Source of the DNA: Thiomargarita sp.
Lineage (GTDB): Bacteria; Pseudomonadota; Gammaproteobacteria; Beggiatoales; Beggiatoaceae
Direction of reading: 5' to 3'
DNA: 64,000 nt
Assembly: GCA_020718845.1 (NCBI GenBank)
Contig: DYRG01000001.1
Location: 62,001-126,000 of the forward strand
The notes beneath the pieces were generated by a model. The model had not been told where the DNA came from and did no database searches. It worked only from the letters and a program-made list of their open reading frames with translations. The translations under genes and the position numbers were made by a program. Positions 26,533 through 37,613 of this stretch are shown piece by piece (the first letter of the stretch is position 1; the number at the start of each line of letters is the position of its first letter).

Positions 26533-27270
26533 AACCAATTCTTGAACCCAACTTGTATTGCGTTCTCGTTCTAAAATTTCTGCCCGTGCTTTCAATAATA
26601 AAACGAAGCCATAAAACAACTTGAACGCAATCGCCATTAACAACAGTGGAATGAGCATACTAATATGAATTGAAGGTGCACCTATCTTTGTGATTGTTGC
26701 ACCTTGATGCAAGGTATTCCACCATTCAACTGAATAATGAATAATGGGGATATTTACCACGCCAACTAATGCTAAAACTGCACTGGCTCTTGCAGCATTT
26801 CTTTTATCCATAATTGCAGCATTTAACGCCATTACTCCAAAGTATAAAAATAACAAAATTAATTCAGAAGTTAAACGCGCATCCCAAACCCACCATGCTC
26901 CCCACATTGGTTTGCCCCACAAAGCCCCCGTTACTAATGCAATAAACGTAAAAGATGCTCCAATCGGTGCAGAGGAACTTGCAATCACATCAGAGAGTTT
27001 TATCTTCCAAATCAATCCGATAACTCCAGCAGTTGCCATAACCATATACACAAACATTGAAAGCCATGCAGCAGGTACATGAACATAAATAATTCGATAA
27101 CTTTCTCCCTGCTGATAATCCGCTGGTGCAACCACTAATCCTAAGTACAAACCTACAATTACAATTAAAAGAAAGCTCCACCCAAACCAAGGAATTGCTT
27201 TCCCTGCCCAACTATAAAAATACTTAGGTGATGAAACACGATGTAAAAAATCCCACATAGCTTGCCACAT
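26521..27270 (-). CDS. ccmC: Heme exporter/handling protein CcmC
   Basis: A 249-residue, six-helix membrane protein. The WGKPMWGAWWVWDARLTS tryptophan-rich signature lies near residue 120, and the two conserved heme-ligand His are in YVHVPAAW near residue 65 and in the loop around WWNTLHQG near 185. CcmC presents heme to CcmE during cytochrome c maturation on the periplasmic side. The usual neighbours ccmA, ccmB, ccmD and ccmE are not present here, so this gene has been separated from its operon. It overlaps ribD convergently. Confidence 0.93.
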   Translation of the reverse strand: MWQAMWDFLHRVSSPKYFYSWAGKAIPWFGWSFLLIVIVGLYLGLVVAPADYQQGESYRIIYVHVPAAWLSMFVYMVMATAGVIGLIWKIKLSDVIASSSAPIGASFTFIALVTGALWGKPMWGAWWVWDARLTSELILLFLYFGVMALNAAIMDKRNAARASAVLALVGVVNIPIIHYSVEWWNTLHQGATITKIGAPSIHISMLIPLLLMAIAFKLFYGFVLLLKARAEILERERNTSWVQELVSKS

Positions 27271-27371
27271 AACAAAGTTTCTCCGAAAATAAAATTTAAT
27301 TTAAACATTCTTTTTCAAATGATCTAATAAGGCTTTAAGAAATCAAGCGTCGGGTGCAATTTAATTATACC

Positions 27372-27425
27372 TTATAGGTTGTTTTCTATAGCAACCGCTG
27401 CAATAAAACAATCGGCAGTTTTACA
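27372..27425 (-). pseudogene. Relic of a VapC-type PIN toxin
   Basis: Seventeen codons read CKTADCFIAAVAIENNL and then stop. This matches the C-terminal core of PIN toxins of the RKTIDCLIA type, with the conserved Asp and the following helix. The rest of the gene is absent on both sides. It lies ten bases beyond the dam relic on the same strand, so a toxin-antitoxin module once sat between dam and ccmC. Confidence 0.6.
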
Positions 27426-27434
27426 AATTTTTTC

Positions 27435-27503
27435 TTATAATAATGCTTTGATTTTATCGACTAAGCGGTATTTTCCGCCCGCCCATTTTAGAAACGGTTT
27501 CAT
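27435..27503 (-). pseudogene. dam: Relic of dam (DNA adenine methylase), first 22 codons
   Basis: The frame MKPFLKWAGGKYRLVDKIKALL then a stop matches the N-terminus of Dam, including the FLKWAGGK S-adenosylmethionine-binding motif; no more of the enzyme follows. The remainder has been lost or the intact gene lies elsewhere. The break is immediately next to the vapC relic, the same gene-end-next-to-toxin arrangement as the two intact cassettes. Confidence 0.75.
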
Positions 27504-27515
27504 TTATGCTTCTTA

Positions 27516-27545
27516 AAGAAAAATTCCCACGCCGAAACGTGGGAA
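27516..27545 (-). terminator. Terminator of gltB
   Basis: On the minus strand TTCCCACG pairs with CGTGGGAA around a six-base loop and runs into a T-rich stretch, 18 bases after the gltB stop. Confidence 0.85.
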
Positions 27546-27562
27546 CTAGAAATGATCTAAAA

Positions 27563-30500
27563 TTACGCGGCAATAGATTGGAGTTGCTCTAAGGCTTTGC
27601 GGTAATCGATAGGCATGACTTTAATGAATTTGGGTAAAGATTGTGCCCAATTATCAAGGATTTGTTTTGCACGAGTGCTTTGTGTGAATTGATAATGACG
27701 TTGAATTAAAAGTTTCAAACGTGCTGCATCATCGCCGAGCATATTTTGCATCGCTTGCTCAACACTGGTCATTTCTGATGTAATCGCTGGAGAAATCTTT
27801 TCTAATTGCACCATTGCTTTGTTGCAACGTTTCTCAAAATCACCCGCTTCATCAAAAATATAAGCAATGCCACCACTCATACCCGCCGCAAAGTTTCTAC
27901 CCGTTGATCCTAAAACAACCACAATCCCGCCCGTCATATATTCACAACCGTGATCGCCCGTGCCTTCAACAATTGCAAGTGCGCCCGAGTTTCTTACGGC
28001 AAAACGTTCTCCGCCCACGCCTCTGAAATAACATTCACCAGAAATCGCGCCGTAAAGAACCGTATTACCCACGATAATATTGTTTTCTGGAATGATTTTA
28101 GAATCCGTTGGGGGAGAAATTGCAATGCGTCCGCCACTTAAACCTTTTCCAACATAATCATTGGCTTCGCCCGCGAGATCAATAGAAACTCCTTTCGCGA
28201 GAAATGCCCCAAAACTTTGTCCACCTGTGCCCGTTGCTTTGATGGAAATGGTTTCATTGGGTAATCCCTCATGACCGTATTTTTTAGCGACTTCACCAGA
28301 GAGCATTGCTCCAAAACTCCGATTGTAATTTTTAATTTCAACTGGGATTTCAACTGGCGTTTGTGAATTGAGAGAAACTTGCGCTTTTTCTATTAAATGA
28401 TTATCGAGAGCTTTCTCTAATTCATGGTTCTGAGTTTCGCAATGAGAAATCGGCGTTTCCATTTTGGGTTTATGGAACAACTTGCTCAAATCCAAGCCTT
28501 TCGCTTTCCAATGATCAATTGCTCTGCGCATATCTAATTTATCGCTGCGTCCAATCATTTCATTTAAAGTTCTAAAACCGAGTTTCGCCATAATTTGACG
28601 TACTTCTTCTGCGACAAAGAAGAAATAATTAATGACGTGCTCTGGTTTGCCCGTAAAACGTTTCCGTAATTCAGGGTCTTGCGTCGCCACACCGACGGGG
28701 CAAGTGTTCAAATGACATTTGCGCATCATCAAACAACCCGACGCGATCAAAGGGGCAGTTGCAAAACCAAATTCGTCCGCGCCCAACAACGCGCCGATCA
28801 CCACGTCACGACCCGTCCGCAATCCGCCGTCGACTTGCAAACAGACCCGTCCGCGTAACTTATTGAGAACTAAGGTTTGTTGCGTTTCTGCCAAACCCAT
28901 TTCCCAAGGCGAACCTGCGTGTTTGATCGATGAAACTGGGCTTGCACCCGTGCCGCCGTCGTAACCCGAAATCGTGATGTGATCGGAATGCGCTTTCGCC
29001 ACACCCGCCGCGACCGTTCCCACGCCGACTTCCGACACCAATTTGACGCTGATCCGCGCTTGGGGATTGACGTTTTTGAGGTCGAAAATTAATTGGGCGA
29101 TGTCTTCAATCGAGTAAATGTCATGATGTGGTGGTGGCGAAATTAAGCCCACGCCAGCGGTTGAATGACGGACTTTCGCAATGATTTTGTCGACTTTGTG
29201 CCCGGGTAATTGACCGCCTTCGCCTGGTTTTGCGCCTTGAGCGATTTTGATTTGAATGTCGTCGGCGTTCACCAAATATTCGGTCGTCACGCCAAATCGA
29301 CCTGACGCGACTTGTTTAATCGCTGAACGTAAAGAATCGCCGTTTGCTAAGGGTTTGAAACGTTCAGATAATTCGCCGCCTTCACCCGTATTTGATTTGC
29401 CGCCGATGCGGTTCATTGCAATTGCTAAAGTGGTGTGCGCTTCGTAAGATATTGATCCAAAAGACATTGCGCCTGTTGCAAAACGTTTGACAATTTCTTT
29501 CGCGGGTTCAACTTCTTCTAACGGAATGCTTTGTTCTGCGTATTTGAATTGCATTAAACCGCGAATCGTTAAAAGTTTCTCACCTTGCTCATTGATGGTT
29601 TGCGCAAATGCTTGATATTTCTCAGGTAAATTACCGCGCACGGCGTGTTGTAAATCGGCAATCGTTTGAGGTGTCCAAGCGTGAGCTTCGCCGCGTGTAC
29701 GAAATGCGTATTCGCCGCCCGCATCGAGCGCGTTTCGATACAACGGCGCGTCTCCAAACGCAATTTGATGACGACGCACAGTTTCTTCAGCAATTTCTTT
29801 TAATCCCACGCCTTCAATTTTGGAGGTTGTTCCTTTGAAATATTGCTCGACAAATTGGCTTTGTAATCCAATCGCATCAAAGATTTGTGCGCCACAATAG
29901 GATTGATAAGTTGAAATGCCCATTTTCGACATCACTTTCAACATTCCTTTACCGACCGCTTTGATATATTTTTTATGTAAATCAAGGGCTTTTTGAGGAT
30001 TCAATTGAGAAAGTACATCAAACACCAAATACGGATTGATCGCTTCTGCACCATAACCCGCTAATACACAGAAATGATGCGTTTCTCTCGCTTCTCCCGT
30101 TTCAACGACTAAGCCAGATTTGGTTCTTAATCCAACCCGAATCAAATGATGATGAACCGCCGCAGTTCCTAACAATGCGGGAATTGCAATATTATCAGCG
30201 TCGACTTTGCGATCTGATAAAATCAAAATGTTATTGTTTTCTTTAACAGCATATTCTGCGGCTAAACACAATTTATCGAGCGCGATTTTCATTCCATTTG
30301 CGCCATCTTTTGCGGGATAGCACAAATGCAAGGTTTTGGTTTGAAATGCGCCCGATGTTTTGGTTTCAATAGTGCGGATTTTCTCTAAATCACCATTCGT
30401 TAAAATCGGTTGATGTACTTCTAAACGTTTGTGAGAACCGCCACCATTTAATCCTAACAAATTCGGACGCGGTCCAATTAAAGAAACTAATGACATCACT

Positions 30501-32107
30501 AATTCTTCACGAATCGGATCAATCGGAGGATTAGTAACTTGCGCAAAACCTTGTTTGAAATAATCGTAAAGCAATCTTGAACGGTTGGAAAGCACCGCAA
30601 CTGGCGCGTCGATACCCATTGAGCCAATCGGTTCTTCACCATTATTTGCCATCGGTTGCAAAATAAATTTGCTATCTTCTTGCGTATAACCAAAAGCCTG
30701 TTGACGATCTAAAAGGGTTTGTGGATCGGCTGCCATTGGGGCAATTTCAGAAGGAAGTTCTTCTAATTGAATTTGCGAATCGTGCAACCAATGTTGATAG
30801 GGTAATTTTGAAGAAAGTTTTTCTTTTAATTCGACATCATCGATAATCCGACCTTCATTCAAATCGATGAGCAACATTTTACCCGGTTGTAATCGCCATT
30901 TTTTAATGATTTTGCTTTCTGGAATCGGAAGCACACCCATTTCTGACGCTAACACCACGCAATCATCATCTGTAATTAAATAACGCGCTGGACGTAACCC
31001 GTTTCTATCTAAAGTTGCTCCAATTTGCTCACCATCCGTGAAAGCAACCGCCGCAGGACCATCCCAAGGCTCCATTAATGCCGCGTGATATTCATAAAAC
31101 GCCCGACGTTTCGCGTCCATTAAAGGATTATCCGCCCACGCTTCAGGAATTAACAACATCATCGCATGCGCTAACGAATAACCGCCCATGATTAAAAGCT
31201 CTAAGGCATTGTCAAAACAGGCAGAATCGGATTGACCTTCGTCGATCAATGGGAAAATTTTCTCTAAATCGTCGCCCAAAATTTCCGAAGCCATCGATCC
31301 GCGCCGCGCCGCCATCCAATTCACGTTGCCGCGTAAGGTATTGATTTCGCCGTTATGTGCGATCATGCGGAACGGATGCGACAAATCCCATGTTGGGAAA
31401 GTGTTGGTCGAAAAGCGTTGATGAACAAGGGCTAACGCGGAAACCATGCGCTCGTCGTTCAGATCGGGATAATATTTTTCGACTTGATCTGCTAAAAACA
31501 TTCCTTTGTAAGCGATTGTTTTTGTTGAGAAAGAAGGAAAATAAAAATTCTCACGTCCGCCGATGCCGCAAGTTTGGGCTTCATGTTCGACTTGTTTGCG
31601 GATCACGAACAATTTGCGGTCTAAGTTTTGAGTGGATTCGCCTTTGCCAACAAAGACTTGCTTAACAACGGGTTCGACGGCTTTGACGGGTGCGCTTAAA
31701 CAGTCGTTTTGAGTGGGGACTTCGCGCCAGCCGAGTAGAATTTGTCCAGCTTTTTCAACGGTTTGGGCGATCAATTTTTCAGCGTCGGCACGTTTTTGAG
31801 GATCGCGGGGTAAAAAGACCATTCCCACGCCGTAATCGCCTGATTTTGGAAGAGAAATGTTTAATTTAGCACATTCTTCGCGTAAGAATTGGTCAGGAAT
31901 TTGAATCAACAGACCCGCGCCATCGCCAACTTTGTCAGCCCCTTCTGCGCCACGATGTGTTAAATTAGTAAGAATTTCAAGACCTTGCTTGATAATAGTA
32001 TGATTTTTGTGACCTTTGATGTGAGCAATAAAACCCACCCCACATCCATCATGCTCAAAACGGGGATCGTACAAACCTTGTGCGGCGGGCAGTGCGCGGT
32101 GACTCAT
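27563..32107 (-). CDS. gltB: Glutamate synthase (NADPH) large subunit
   Basis: A 1514-residue GltB. The N-terminal region HDGCGVGF (about residues 19-26) contains the glutaminase Cys that becomes the N-terminus after removal of a short propeptide. The central region and the FMN-binding synthase domain ([38 protein letters not shown] near 1040) follow, then Cys ligands of the 3Fe-4S cluster in [15 protein letters not shown] near residue 1135, and a C-terminal GXGXG beta-helix. It makes two glutamates from glutamine and 2-oxoglutarate. The small subunit gltD is not adjacent. Confidence 0.96.
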   Translation of the reverse strand: MSHRALPAAQGLYDPRFEHDGCGVGFIAHIKGHKNHTIIKQGLEILTNLTHRGAEGADKVGDGAGLLIQIPDQFLREECAKLNISLPKSGDYGVGMVFLPRDPQKRADAEKLIAQTVEKAGQILLGWREVPTQNDCLSAPVKAVEPVVKQVFVGKGESTQNLDRKLFVIRKQVEHEAQTCGIGGRENFYFPSFSTKTIAYKGMFLADQVEKYYPDLNDERMVSALALVHQRFSTNTFPTWDLSHPFRMIAHNGEINTLRGNVNWMAARRGSMASEILGDDLEKIFPLIDEGQSDSACFDNALELLIMGGYSLAHAMMLLIPEAWADNPLMDAKRRAFYEYHAALMEPWDGPAAVAFTDGEQIGATLDRNGLRPARYLITDDDCVVLASEMGVLPIPESKIIKKWRLQPGKMLLIDLNEGRIIDDVELKEKLSSKLPYQHWLHDSQIQLEELPSEIAPMAADPQTLLDRQQAFGYTQEDSKFILQPMANNGEEPIGSMGIDAPVAVLSNRSRLLYDYFKQGFAQVTNPPIDPIREELVMSLVSLIGPRPNLLGLNGGGSHKRLEVHQPILTNGDLEKIRTIETKTSGAFQTKTLHLCYPAKDGANGMKIALDKLCLAAEYAVKENNNILILSDRKVDADNIAIPALLGTAAVHHHLIRVGLRTKSGLVVETGEARETHHFCVLAGYGAEAINPYLVFDVLSQLNPQKALDLHKKYIKAVGKGMLKVMSKMGISTYQSYCGAQIFDAIGLQSQFVEQYFKGTTSKIEGVGLKEIAEETVRRHQIAFGDAPLYRNALDAGGEYAFRTRGEAHAWTPQTIADLQHAVRGNLPEKYQAFAQTINEQGEKLLTIRGLMQFKYAEQSIPLEEVEPAKEIVKRFATGAMSFGSISYEAHTTLAIAMNRIGGKSNTGEGGELSERFKPLANGDSLRSAIKQVASGRFGVTTEYLVNADDIQIKIAQGAKPGEGGQLPGHKVDKIIAKVRHSTAGVGLISPPPHHDIYSIEDIAQLIFDLKNVNPQARISVKLVSEVGVGTVAAGVAKAHSDHITISGYDGGTGASPVSSIKHAGSPWEMGLAETQQTLVLNKLRGRVCLQVDGGLRTGRDVVIGALLGADEFGFATAPLIASGCLMMRKCHLNTCPVGVATQDPELRKRFTGKPEHVINYFFFVAEEVRQIMAKLGFRTLNEMIGRSDKLDMRRAIDHWKAKGLDLSKLFHKPKMETPISHCETQNHELEKALDNHLIEKAQVSLNSQTPVEIPVEIKNYNRSFGAMLSGEVAKKYGHEGLPNETISIKATGTGGQSFGAFLAKGVSIDLAGEANDYVGKGLSGGRIAISPPTDSKIIPENNIIVGNTVLYGAISGECYFRGVGGERFAVRNSGALAIVEGTGDHGCEYMTGGIVVVLGSTGRNFAAGMSGGIAYIFDEAGDFEKRCNKAMVQLEKISPAITSEMTSVEQAMQNMLGDDAARLKLLIQRHYQFTQSTRAKQILDNWAQSLPKFIKVMPIDYRKALEQLQSIAA

Positions 32108-32228
32108 AATTTTTTGACCTCAAACTTTGGGTGTAAATTCACTTACCTATAAAAAATCCGAACTTATCATTATACACCCCAACGCACACTTACGTGATGA
32201 TTTCCCTAAATCTATTGCGGTTCTTTAA

Positions 32229-33494
32229 TTATTGCTCACACGCGATTGATTGAGGTTTGGGGACTTTAAATGTCAAAGAAAAGTTATCTAAAACATTTCT
32301 TTGCGAAGAAGTTGCTTCAATTTTCAAACGAAATACTGGAATATCTAAATAACGATCTTGAACTTTTAAACCTACAAATCCTTTTTTCTTCAATTCATTT
32401 AAGCGATTTTGTAAAGTTTTCTCGGTGCGAAATGCGCCCAAATTAATCAAATATCCGCCTTTTTCATTGCGAATCAATGTGTAATCTTTTACTTTTTTAA
32501 GCGCCAAACGTTTCAACAGTTTTTTTGCAACCTCATGACTAGCAGCGGGTAAAAATACGGTACGTCCAGACTTTACTCGATTTTTCCAATCTGTTACTTT
32601 TGAGAAAACTTTTTGTTTGTCTAACCATTGTTTTGCTTTGGTTGCTCCAGATTTTTTTTCATAAACACCTGAATAATAACAATTCTTCTTATTTTTTTTA
32701 CTTTCTTTCTTTGAAGCAACCAACGTAATTGGCAATTGATCTTCAGATGAATTTTCTGACTTAACTTTTTCTAAAACTTCGGTTTCTGATTTTGTTTCTG
32801 AAGAAATAGGTTTATCGACAATTTTAACAGGTTCAATTTTTCCAATTGGTGGCAGTAATTTTTCTTCAGATTTTATTTCTACAGGCTTAGATGTTATTTC
32901 AACTTTTTCCACGACAGTTGTTTTGTCGATGGCTTTATGTTCTTCAACAGGTATTTGAGGTGTTTCAATAGGTTTTTGTTCTGCCAAAGTGATTTTTTCG
33001 GGTGTTTTTGCGGGTTCAGGCGTTTTTTCCGATTTTTCCACAACTTTAGGTGGTTCGACTTTTGAGGCAACATCGATTTTATTTTCAGGAGGATTTGTGG
33101 TTATTAGAGGCGTGCTAACTGCTTGATCTATCGATGAAGTCATACGGTCAGCTTCATTTTTTAGACCTTTTAGAACATCAAAGGCTTGAGTGGCAATTTT
33201 TACGGGGTCTTCTTGAGAAACGGTGTCTGGCTGTGCAATTGCAACTGTTTGAATTTCTTTGTTTTTCGATTCGGGAGAAGGCGTGTCAGAAATGGGCTTT
33301 TCTGGTTTTTTAGATTCAACCACTTCAATTACGGGTTTAGATGGTTCTACGTTGATTTCTTTGATTAATTTTAATTGCGGCACATCTTTGGGCAAGGGTG
33401 CAGGTTCGAGTTGAGCGGTTTTTTGGACGATTTCGTCGTGAAAGAAGAAAAAGCCCACATTTGCGAGAATTAATAATAAAGCGATGTATTTCAT
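32229..33494 (-). CDS. SPOR-domain membrane protein
   Basis: A 421-residue protein with one N-terminal membrane helix (IALLLILANVGFFFF), a long Lys/Pro/Glu/Val-rich low-complexity linker (about residues 35-270), and a C-terminal SPOR-like region (NCYYSGVYEKKSGATKAKQWL and GGYLINLGAFRTEKTLQNRL). SPOR domains bind denuded septal peptidoglycan, so a role in the cell wall or division is likely. Its start overlaps the coaX stop by four bases; coaX followed by a SPOR gene is a common gammaproteobacterial pair. Confidence 0.8.
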   Translation of the reverse strand: MKYIALLLILANVGFFFFHDEIVQKTAQLEPAPLPKDVPQLKLIKEINVEPSKPVIEVVESKKPEKPISDTPSPESKNKEIQTVAIAQPDTVSQEDPVKIATQAFDVLKGLKNEADRMTSSIDQAVSTPLITTNPPENKIDVASKVEPPKVVEKSEKTPEPAKTPEKITLAEQKPIETPQIPVEEHKAIDKTTVVEKVEITSKPVEIKSEEKLLPPIGKIEPVKIVDKPISSETKSETEVLEKVKSENSSEDQLPITLVASKKESKKNKKNCYYSGVYEKKSGATKAKQWLDKQKVFSKVTDWKNRVKSGRTVFLPAASHEVAKKLLKRLALKKVKDYTLIRNEKGGYLINLGAFRTEKTLQNRLNELKKKGFVGLKVQDRYLDIPVFRLKIEATSSQRNVLDNFSLTFKVPKPQSIACEQ

Positions 33495-34228
33495 AGTTTT
33501 TGTTCGTCCGCCCAGCGCGTAAGTCCTTGTAAAACCAAATCAGGAAGGTGTAAAAAATGGCATTTCAAATGCGGAATGATAAAAATCGCATCGCCGCCCG
33601 TTAAAATCACTTTTGCTTGATGCGCAACGGCAACTTTTTCAATGCAACCCGCAATCGCATAAATTGTACCCAACGCAATGCCATCGTGGGTATTTTTTGC
33701 AAGATTTAAATCTTTAACCTCTTGATTAAATTTGATATTTTTTAATGCTGCTGCTTTTTGAGTTAAAGCATCGCGTGAGGTTTGCAACCCCGCTAAAATC
33801 AAACCACCTAAATGTAACCCATTGATTTGTAAAACATCTATCGTAACCGCCGTTCCGCAATCGACCACGCACAAATTTTTGGATAAATAAGGCTTTGATC
33901 CAATTAACGCCAACCATCGATCAACCCCTAAAGTGTGTGGATTTTCATAACCATTTAAAATATCACAACTTTTTTGAGTTGTTTGAGCAAAAATTGGCGA
34001 AATATTCCAAACTTTTCCACACCATTCACTTAATAAAATATTTAAATTGGGCTTTCCAACATTTGAAATATAGACATTTGATGGTATTGCTAAATTCTTC
34101 CAAAATTTCTCTAAAATATCAATAAAATCAACTAGTTGATAATTAATAGCTTGAATAGGAGATAAAGCATTTTTCTCACATTGTGCCCATTTGAGGCGAC
34201 TGTTGCCGATATCTACGAAAAGTTCCAT
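33491..34228 (-). CDS. coaX: Type III pantothenate kinase
   Basis: A 245-residue CoaX. MELFVDIGNSRLKWA is the phosphate-binding N-terminus, GVDRWLALIG near residue 95 and VVDCGTAVTIDVL near 125 are the second and third ASKHA motifs, and ILTGGDA is near 220. It carries out the first step of coenzyme A synthesis with ATP and a monovalent cation. A frame extends to 34258, but the ATG at 34228 gives the standard start. It overlaps the SPOR gene and is divergent from gdx with only 30 bases between the starts. Confidence 0.92.
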   Translation of the reverse strand: MELFVDIGNSRLKWAQCEKNALSPIQAINYQLVDFIDILEKFWKNLAIPSNVYISNVGKPNLNILLSEWCGKVWNISPIFAQTTQKSCDILNGYENPHTLGVDRWLALIGSKPYLSKNLCVVDCGTAVTIDVLQINGLHLGGLILAGLQTSRDALTQKAAALKNIKFNQEVKDLNLAKNTHDGIALGTIYAIAGCIEKVAVAHQAKVILTGGDAIFIIPHLKCHFLHLPDLVLQGLTRWADEQKL

Positions 34229-34258
34229 ACTGCTTATTTTAACAAAGGATTTGCACAA

Positions 34259-34573
34259 ATGGCGTGGATTTATTTAATAATTGCGGGATTATTGGAAGTT
34301 GGGTGGGCTTTGGGTTTGAAAATCGCTCAAAATCCAGCATTGCGCGAGGCGGGTTGGGGATTGGCGGTGCTTTGTATTTTTGGAAGTGGTTTCTTTCTGT
34401 GGCTTGCACAAAAACACCTTTCAATGGGCGTAGCTTACGCAGTGTGGACGGGCATTGGTGTGATCGGAACATTTGGGATCGGCGTAATCTTTTTCGGCGA
34501 TCAATTTAATATTGGAAAATCAATTTCTATTCTATTGATTTTAATAGGAATTGTCGGATTAAAATTCACTTAA
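34259..34573 (+). CDS. gdx: Small multidrug-resistance type exporter (Gdx/SugE)
   Basis: A 104-residue four-helix SMR protein. GLLEVGWALGLK near residue 10 carries the essential membrane-embedded Glu and the WA motif of the Gdx subgroup; SMGVAYAVWTGIGVIGTFGIG near residue 57 is the second signature. Gdx proteins export guanidinium in exchange for protons. The frame starts upstream at 34181 within coaX, but MAWIYLI at 34259 is the proper N-terminus. No guanidine riboswitch fits in the 30-base gap to coaX. Confidence 0.88.
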   Translation: MAWIYLIIAGLLEVGWALGLKIAQNPALREAGWGLAVLCIFGSGFFLWLAQKHLSMGVAYAVWTGIGVIGTFGIGVIFFGDQFNIGKSISILLILIGIVGLKFT

Positions 34574-34693
34574 TTGTTCTATTTTGCCCTAAGATGTTTA
34601 AAGACTTTTCCTATCTAATTAAATGCTCGTTGTTTTGAAATATTTTTAAATTAATTTTGAGCAATTTAATCAAAAATTTATATAGATTTACTA

Positions 34694-35188
34694 TTATTCG
34701 GGGGTTTTGATGATGAGTTGATCGGCTTGTTGGGTGAAGGTGAGGTATTTTAAGAAACTCATGCCGAGGAGGATTTCTTCGCCGTCCATCGAGGGGCTAA
34801 CGTGACCACCCACATCGCTGAGGGTGATGTCGCCTAAGGTGACGGTGTCGAGGCGGGTTAAATAGGCTTTGGTGCGACCGTTGGCGGTGCTGACGGTGAT
34901 TTCGGACTTTTCTTCTAAGTTCAAACGTTGCGCGACTTTGCGAGGAATGGCGACGCTGGTTGCGCCAGTGTCCACAAAAAAAGTCACGGGTTGACCGTTG
35001 ATTTTGCCGTTCGCAACGTAATGCCCTTGATGATTGCGTTGCAAAGTGACGGTTTTCGAACCGCCCGATAAATTAACGTTGGGATTGTGGCGACGATCGA
35101 GTATCCCATTGAAAAACCACGTTAAAAGCACTAATGCGATCACCCACGCTGCCGTGAGCATTCCTTTGCCTAATTTGTTGGATTCCAT
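34694..35188 (-). CDS. Retropepsin-like aspartic protease, membrane anchored
   Basis: A 164-residue protein with one N-terminal membrane helix (AAWVIALVLLTWFF) and a clan AA aspartic protease domain (TIGR02281-type). VTFFVDTGATSVAIP near residue 68 has the DTGA catalytic motif; EILLGMSFLKYL near residue 137 is the second conserved strand. Such single-domain enzymes act as dimers in the periplasm. It lies 16 bases downstream of the sensor kinase gene, so they may be expressed together. The substrate is unknown. Confidence 0.85.
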   Translation of the reverse strand: MESNKLGKGMLTAAWVIALVLLTWFFNGILDRRHNPNVNLSGGSKTVTLQRNHQGHYVANGKINGQPVTFFVDTGATSVAIPRKVAQRLNLEEKSEITVSTANGRTKAYLTRLDTVTLGDITLSDVGGHVSPSMDGEEILLGMSFLKYLTFTQQADQLIIKTPE

Positions 35189-35204
35189 AAAAAGTCCATA
35201 TTTA

Positions 35205-37478
35205 TCAATTAGTTAGTTGCAATAAACTCACATCAGCAGGGATTTGCATGATAAAAGTTGTGCCTTCGCCAGAGTGACTTTCGACATCAAACGTTCCGCC
35301 CATCAATCGGCAAAATTGCATCGTCAACGTCAATCCAACTTTCTGAGTATAAACCTGACCGCCCGAATTTTTCAAATCCGCGAAAAATAACCGTAATTGT
35401 TGCACTTGTTCAGTGCTCATTCCGATGCCTTCGTCGCTGACTTTCAAAGTAATCCAATCCATTTGATGGTGTTTTTGGCGTTGCGCAGAAAGCGTGATAA
35501 CCCCTTGTTTTGAAAAGCGTCCTGCATTATTTAGCAAATTCATCAACATTTGACGAATTTTTGCCAAATCCGTTGTCATCGTTCCCAAAGCGCCTTCCAA
35601 ATTCAGCTTCAAAATATTTCCTTGATGTTCCACTAAGGGTTGCACTGTTGCTGCAATGTCTTGTAATATTGGAACTAAATCAAAAGTTTCTAAATACAAA
35701 TCCATCCGACTTGATTCGATTTTCGATAAATCAAATAGATTATTAATCAAATCCAACATATGGAAACTTGCACCATGAATTTTTTGTAAATCTGGTACGA
35801 GTTCTAAATAGCCAAATTCATCCGCATCTTCTTGCAAAATTTCAGTATAACCAATGATCGCATTCATGGGTGTTCTTAATTCATGGCTCATATTTGCGAG
35901 AAACCGATTGCGCGTTTTATTTGCATCATCAGCTTTCTGACGATACATACCAGATTCAACCTTCGCTTTTTGAGCAAATGCTTTGAGTTTTTGCATATCT
36001 ACTTTGGTTTGTTGAACGTATTTATCATATTTTTGTGCTAAGACTTTATAATAATGTAAAGCAGCTTCTGTTTCTTTTAGGCGTTCTCCCATTTTATCCA
36101 AAATAGAAACCTGTGAAATGCTTTGTTGTTGGCATACTTTTAATTCGGCAATATTTTCCTCTTCTCGCGTCATCATTTCTTTTGCTTGAATTAATTGTAA
36201 TGCTAACATTTGATGCAACTTATTGCTTATGGTTTTGATTTCTAGTGTTCCTTGTTGTGGAAATTCCCAAATCCATTCTCCAGATTCCACTTGTACGGGT
36301 CCTTGTGAGAGAGTTTTTGATAAATCTAACAATGGCTTTTCAACTTGAACATACTTTAAAGAAATCACAGCAATTCCTAAGATAAAAATAACCACAGTCC
36401 ACCCAAAATAACCATCTATATTTTCTATAACATATAATTCGCTATCTTGTTGAAAAATAAGCAAAGTTAAATGAGTATTCTTGATTGGTCTCGAGATTAA
36501 AATATAGCGTTTTCCATCATCACCGTTAAACTGCAAATGAGTGATAGGTTGTTTTAAAATATTTTGCCAAATTTTTTGCTGTGTAGAACTAAATATATTG
36601 TATTGCATCCGATTACGTTGTCCTAAAAGGTTTTTGGCGGGTGTATTGCTATCACCATTATGTTCACTCACGGTTTCTGTGAGCAATAAACCTGTTTGAT
36701 GATTAAATAACGCCATTCCTCCGGTATTTCCAATGCGATACTTTTGAATATCAGCAAATAAATTATCGGCTAAAATATCTGAACCAACGACCCCTTGAAA
36801 TTTTCCTGCATTAAAGAAAGATTGAGAAACCGTCATAATTGATTCACGCAAATAGTTTTTGTCAAAATAAAAGGGACTAAATTGGACTTTATCATTTTCT
36901 TTGCTGAGATGATAACGGGCTTCTCTTTCATTTGATAGGTAATTACCATCAAACCACGATTTATAATGAAACTTTTTGCTTTCTGTTTGACGATTACGGG
37001 GCGTATCTTTGTACAAGATATTTAAAACAGCGTTTTTTTCAAAATATTGCTTTGATGTTTCTTTTTCCAAAGCAACATAGAAACTCATAACGTGACTAGA
37101 TTGCCGCAAATTATCTGTCATCCAATGTTGGAGAAAGGAGTTTCTCACTTCTGGATTAGGGGTTTTCTCTAAAATCCATTGCACTGCGCCTTTCAAACGT
37201 TCTACACCGCGTTGTGCTTGAAGAATTTCGTCATTTAGTTGCGACGCTTGTTCATTTGCGATGGTTTCTAGCTTTTGAAGTGCTTGTTTCTCAGCGGTTT
37301 GATAGTATTCCCATTGCATGGAAATCCACAGCAATAATTGCGAAAGCAAAATTATACCAAAGGTAATTAATAACACTTTGATTGAGAAAGTTTTTTTCGA
37401 TAATCGCGCAGGTAATGATTGTAACAAATTAGTGGCTTGAGAAAGCGTATCTTTCCAAGCAAAGTTGGGTTTGGGCAT
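35205..37478 (-). CDS. Membrane sensor histidine kinase with variant G2 box
   Basis: A 757-residue kinase. Two helices (about residues 30-50 and 350-370) flank a periplasmic CACHE-type domain. A long coiled region (about 430-520) leads to HisKA (FLANMSHELRTPMNAIIGY, phospho-His near 535) and HATPase_c with N box LMNLLNNAGRFS and G1 SDEGIGMS. The G2 segment reads KVGLTLTM instead of the usual GTGLGL, so nucleotide binding may be altered. No response regulator is next to it. It is followed by the aspartic protease gene. The signal is unknown. Confidence 0.85.
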   Translation of the reverse strand: MPKPNFAWKDTLSQATNLLQSLPARLSKKTFSIKVLLITFGIILLSQLLLWISMQWEYYQTAEKQALQKLETIANEQASQLNDEILQAQRGVERLKGAVQWILEKTPNPEVRNSFLQHWMTDNLRQSSHVMSFYVALEKETSKQYFEKNAVLNILYKDTPRNRQTESKKFHYKSWFDGNYLSNEREARYHLSKENDKVQFSPFYFDKNYLRESIMTVSQSFFNAGKFQGVVGSDILADNLFADIQKYRIGNTGGMALFNHQTGLLLTETVSEHNGDSNTPAKNLLGQRNRMQYNIFSSTQQKIWQNILKQPITHLQFNGDDGKRYILISRPIKNTHLTLLIFQQDSELYVIENIDGYFGWTVVIFILGIAVISLKYVQVEKPLLDLSKTLSQGPVQVESGEWIWEFPQQGTLEIKTISNKLHQMLALQLIQAKEMMTREEENIAELKVCQQQSISQVSILDKMGERLKETEAALHYYKVLAQKYDKYVQQTKVDMQKLKAFAQKAKVESGMYRQKADDANKTRNRFLANMSHELRTPMNAIIGYTEILQEDADEFGYLELVPDLQKIHGASFHMLDLINNLFDLSKIESSRMDLYLETFDLVPILQDIAATVQPLVEHQGNILKLNLEGALGTMTTDLAKIRQMLMNLLNNAGRFSKQGVITLSAQRQKHHQMDWITLKVSDEGIGMSTEQVQQLRLFFADLKNSGGQVYTQKVGLTLTMQFCRLMGGTFDVESHSGEGTTFIMQIPADVSLLQLTN

Positions 37479-37613
37479 ATTATTCTCCCACCATTATTTT
37501 GGTTTAGTGACTGTTTTATGGGCGTTGCAGCACGCTTTATGCCAAGTATTGGCGAATAAAAGCGGGACAAGTGCGGTTATAATAACGGTTTGAGTGGGAT
37601 TTTGAGAATTTTT

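Noticed and set aside
34229-34258. Guanidine riboswitch ahead of the Gdx exporter
   Set aside because: Only 30 bases separate the exporter from the divergent coaX start, too short for any guanidine aptamer.
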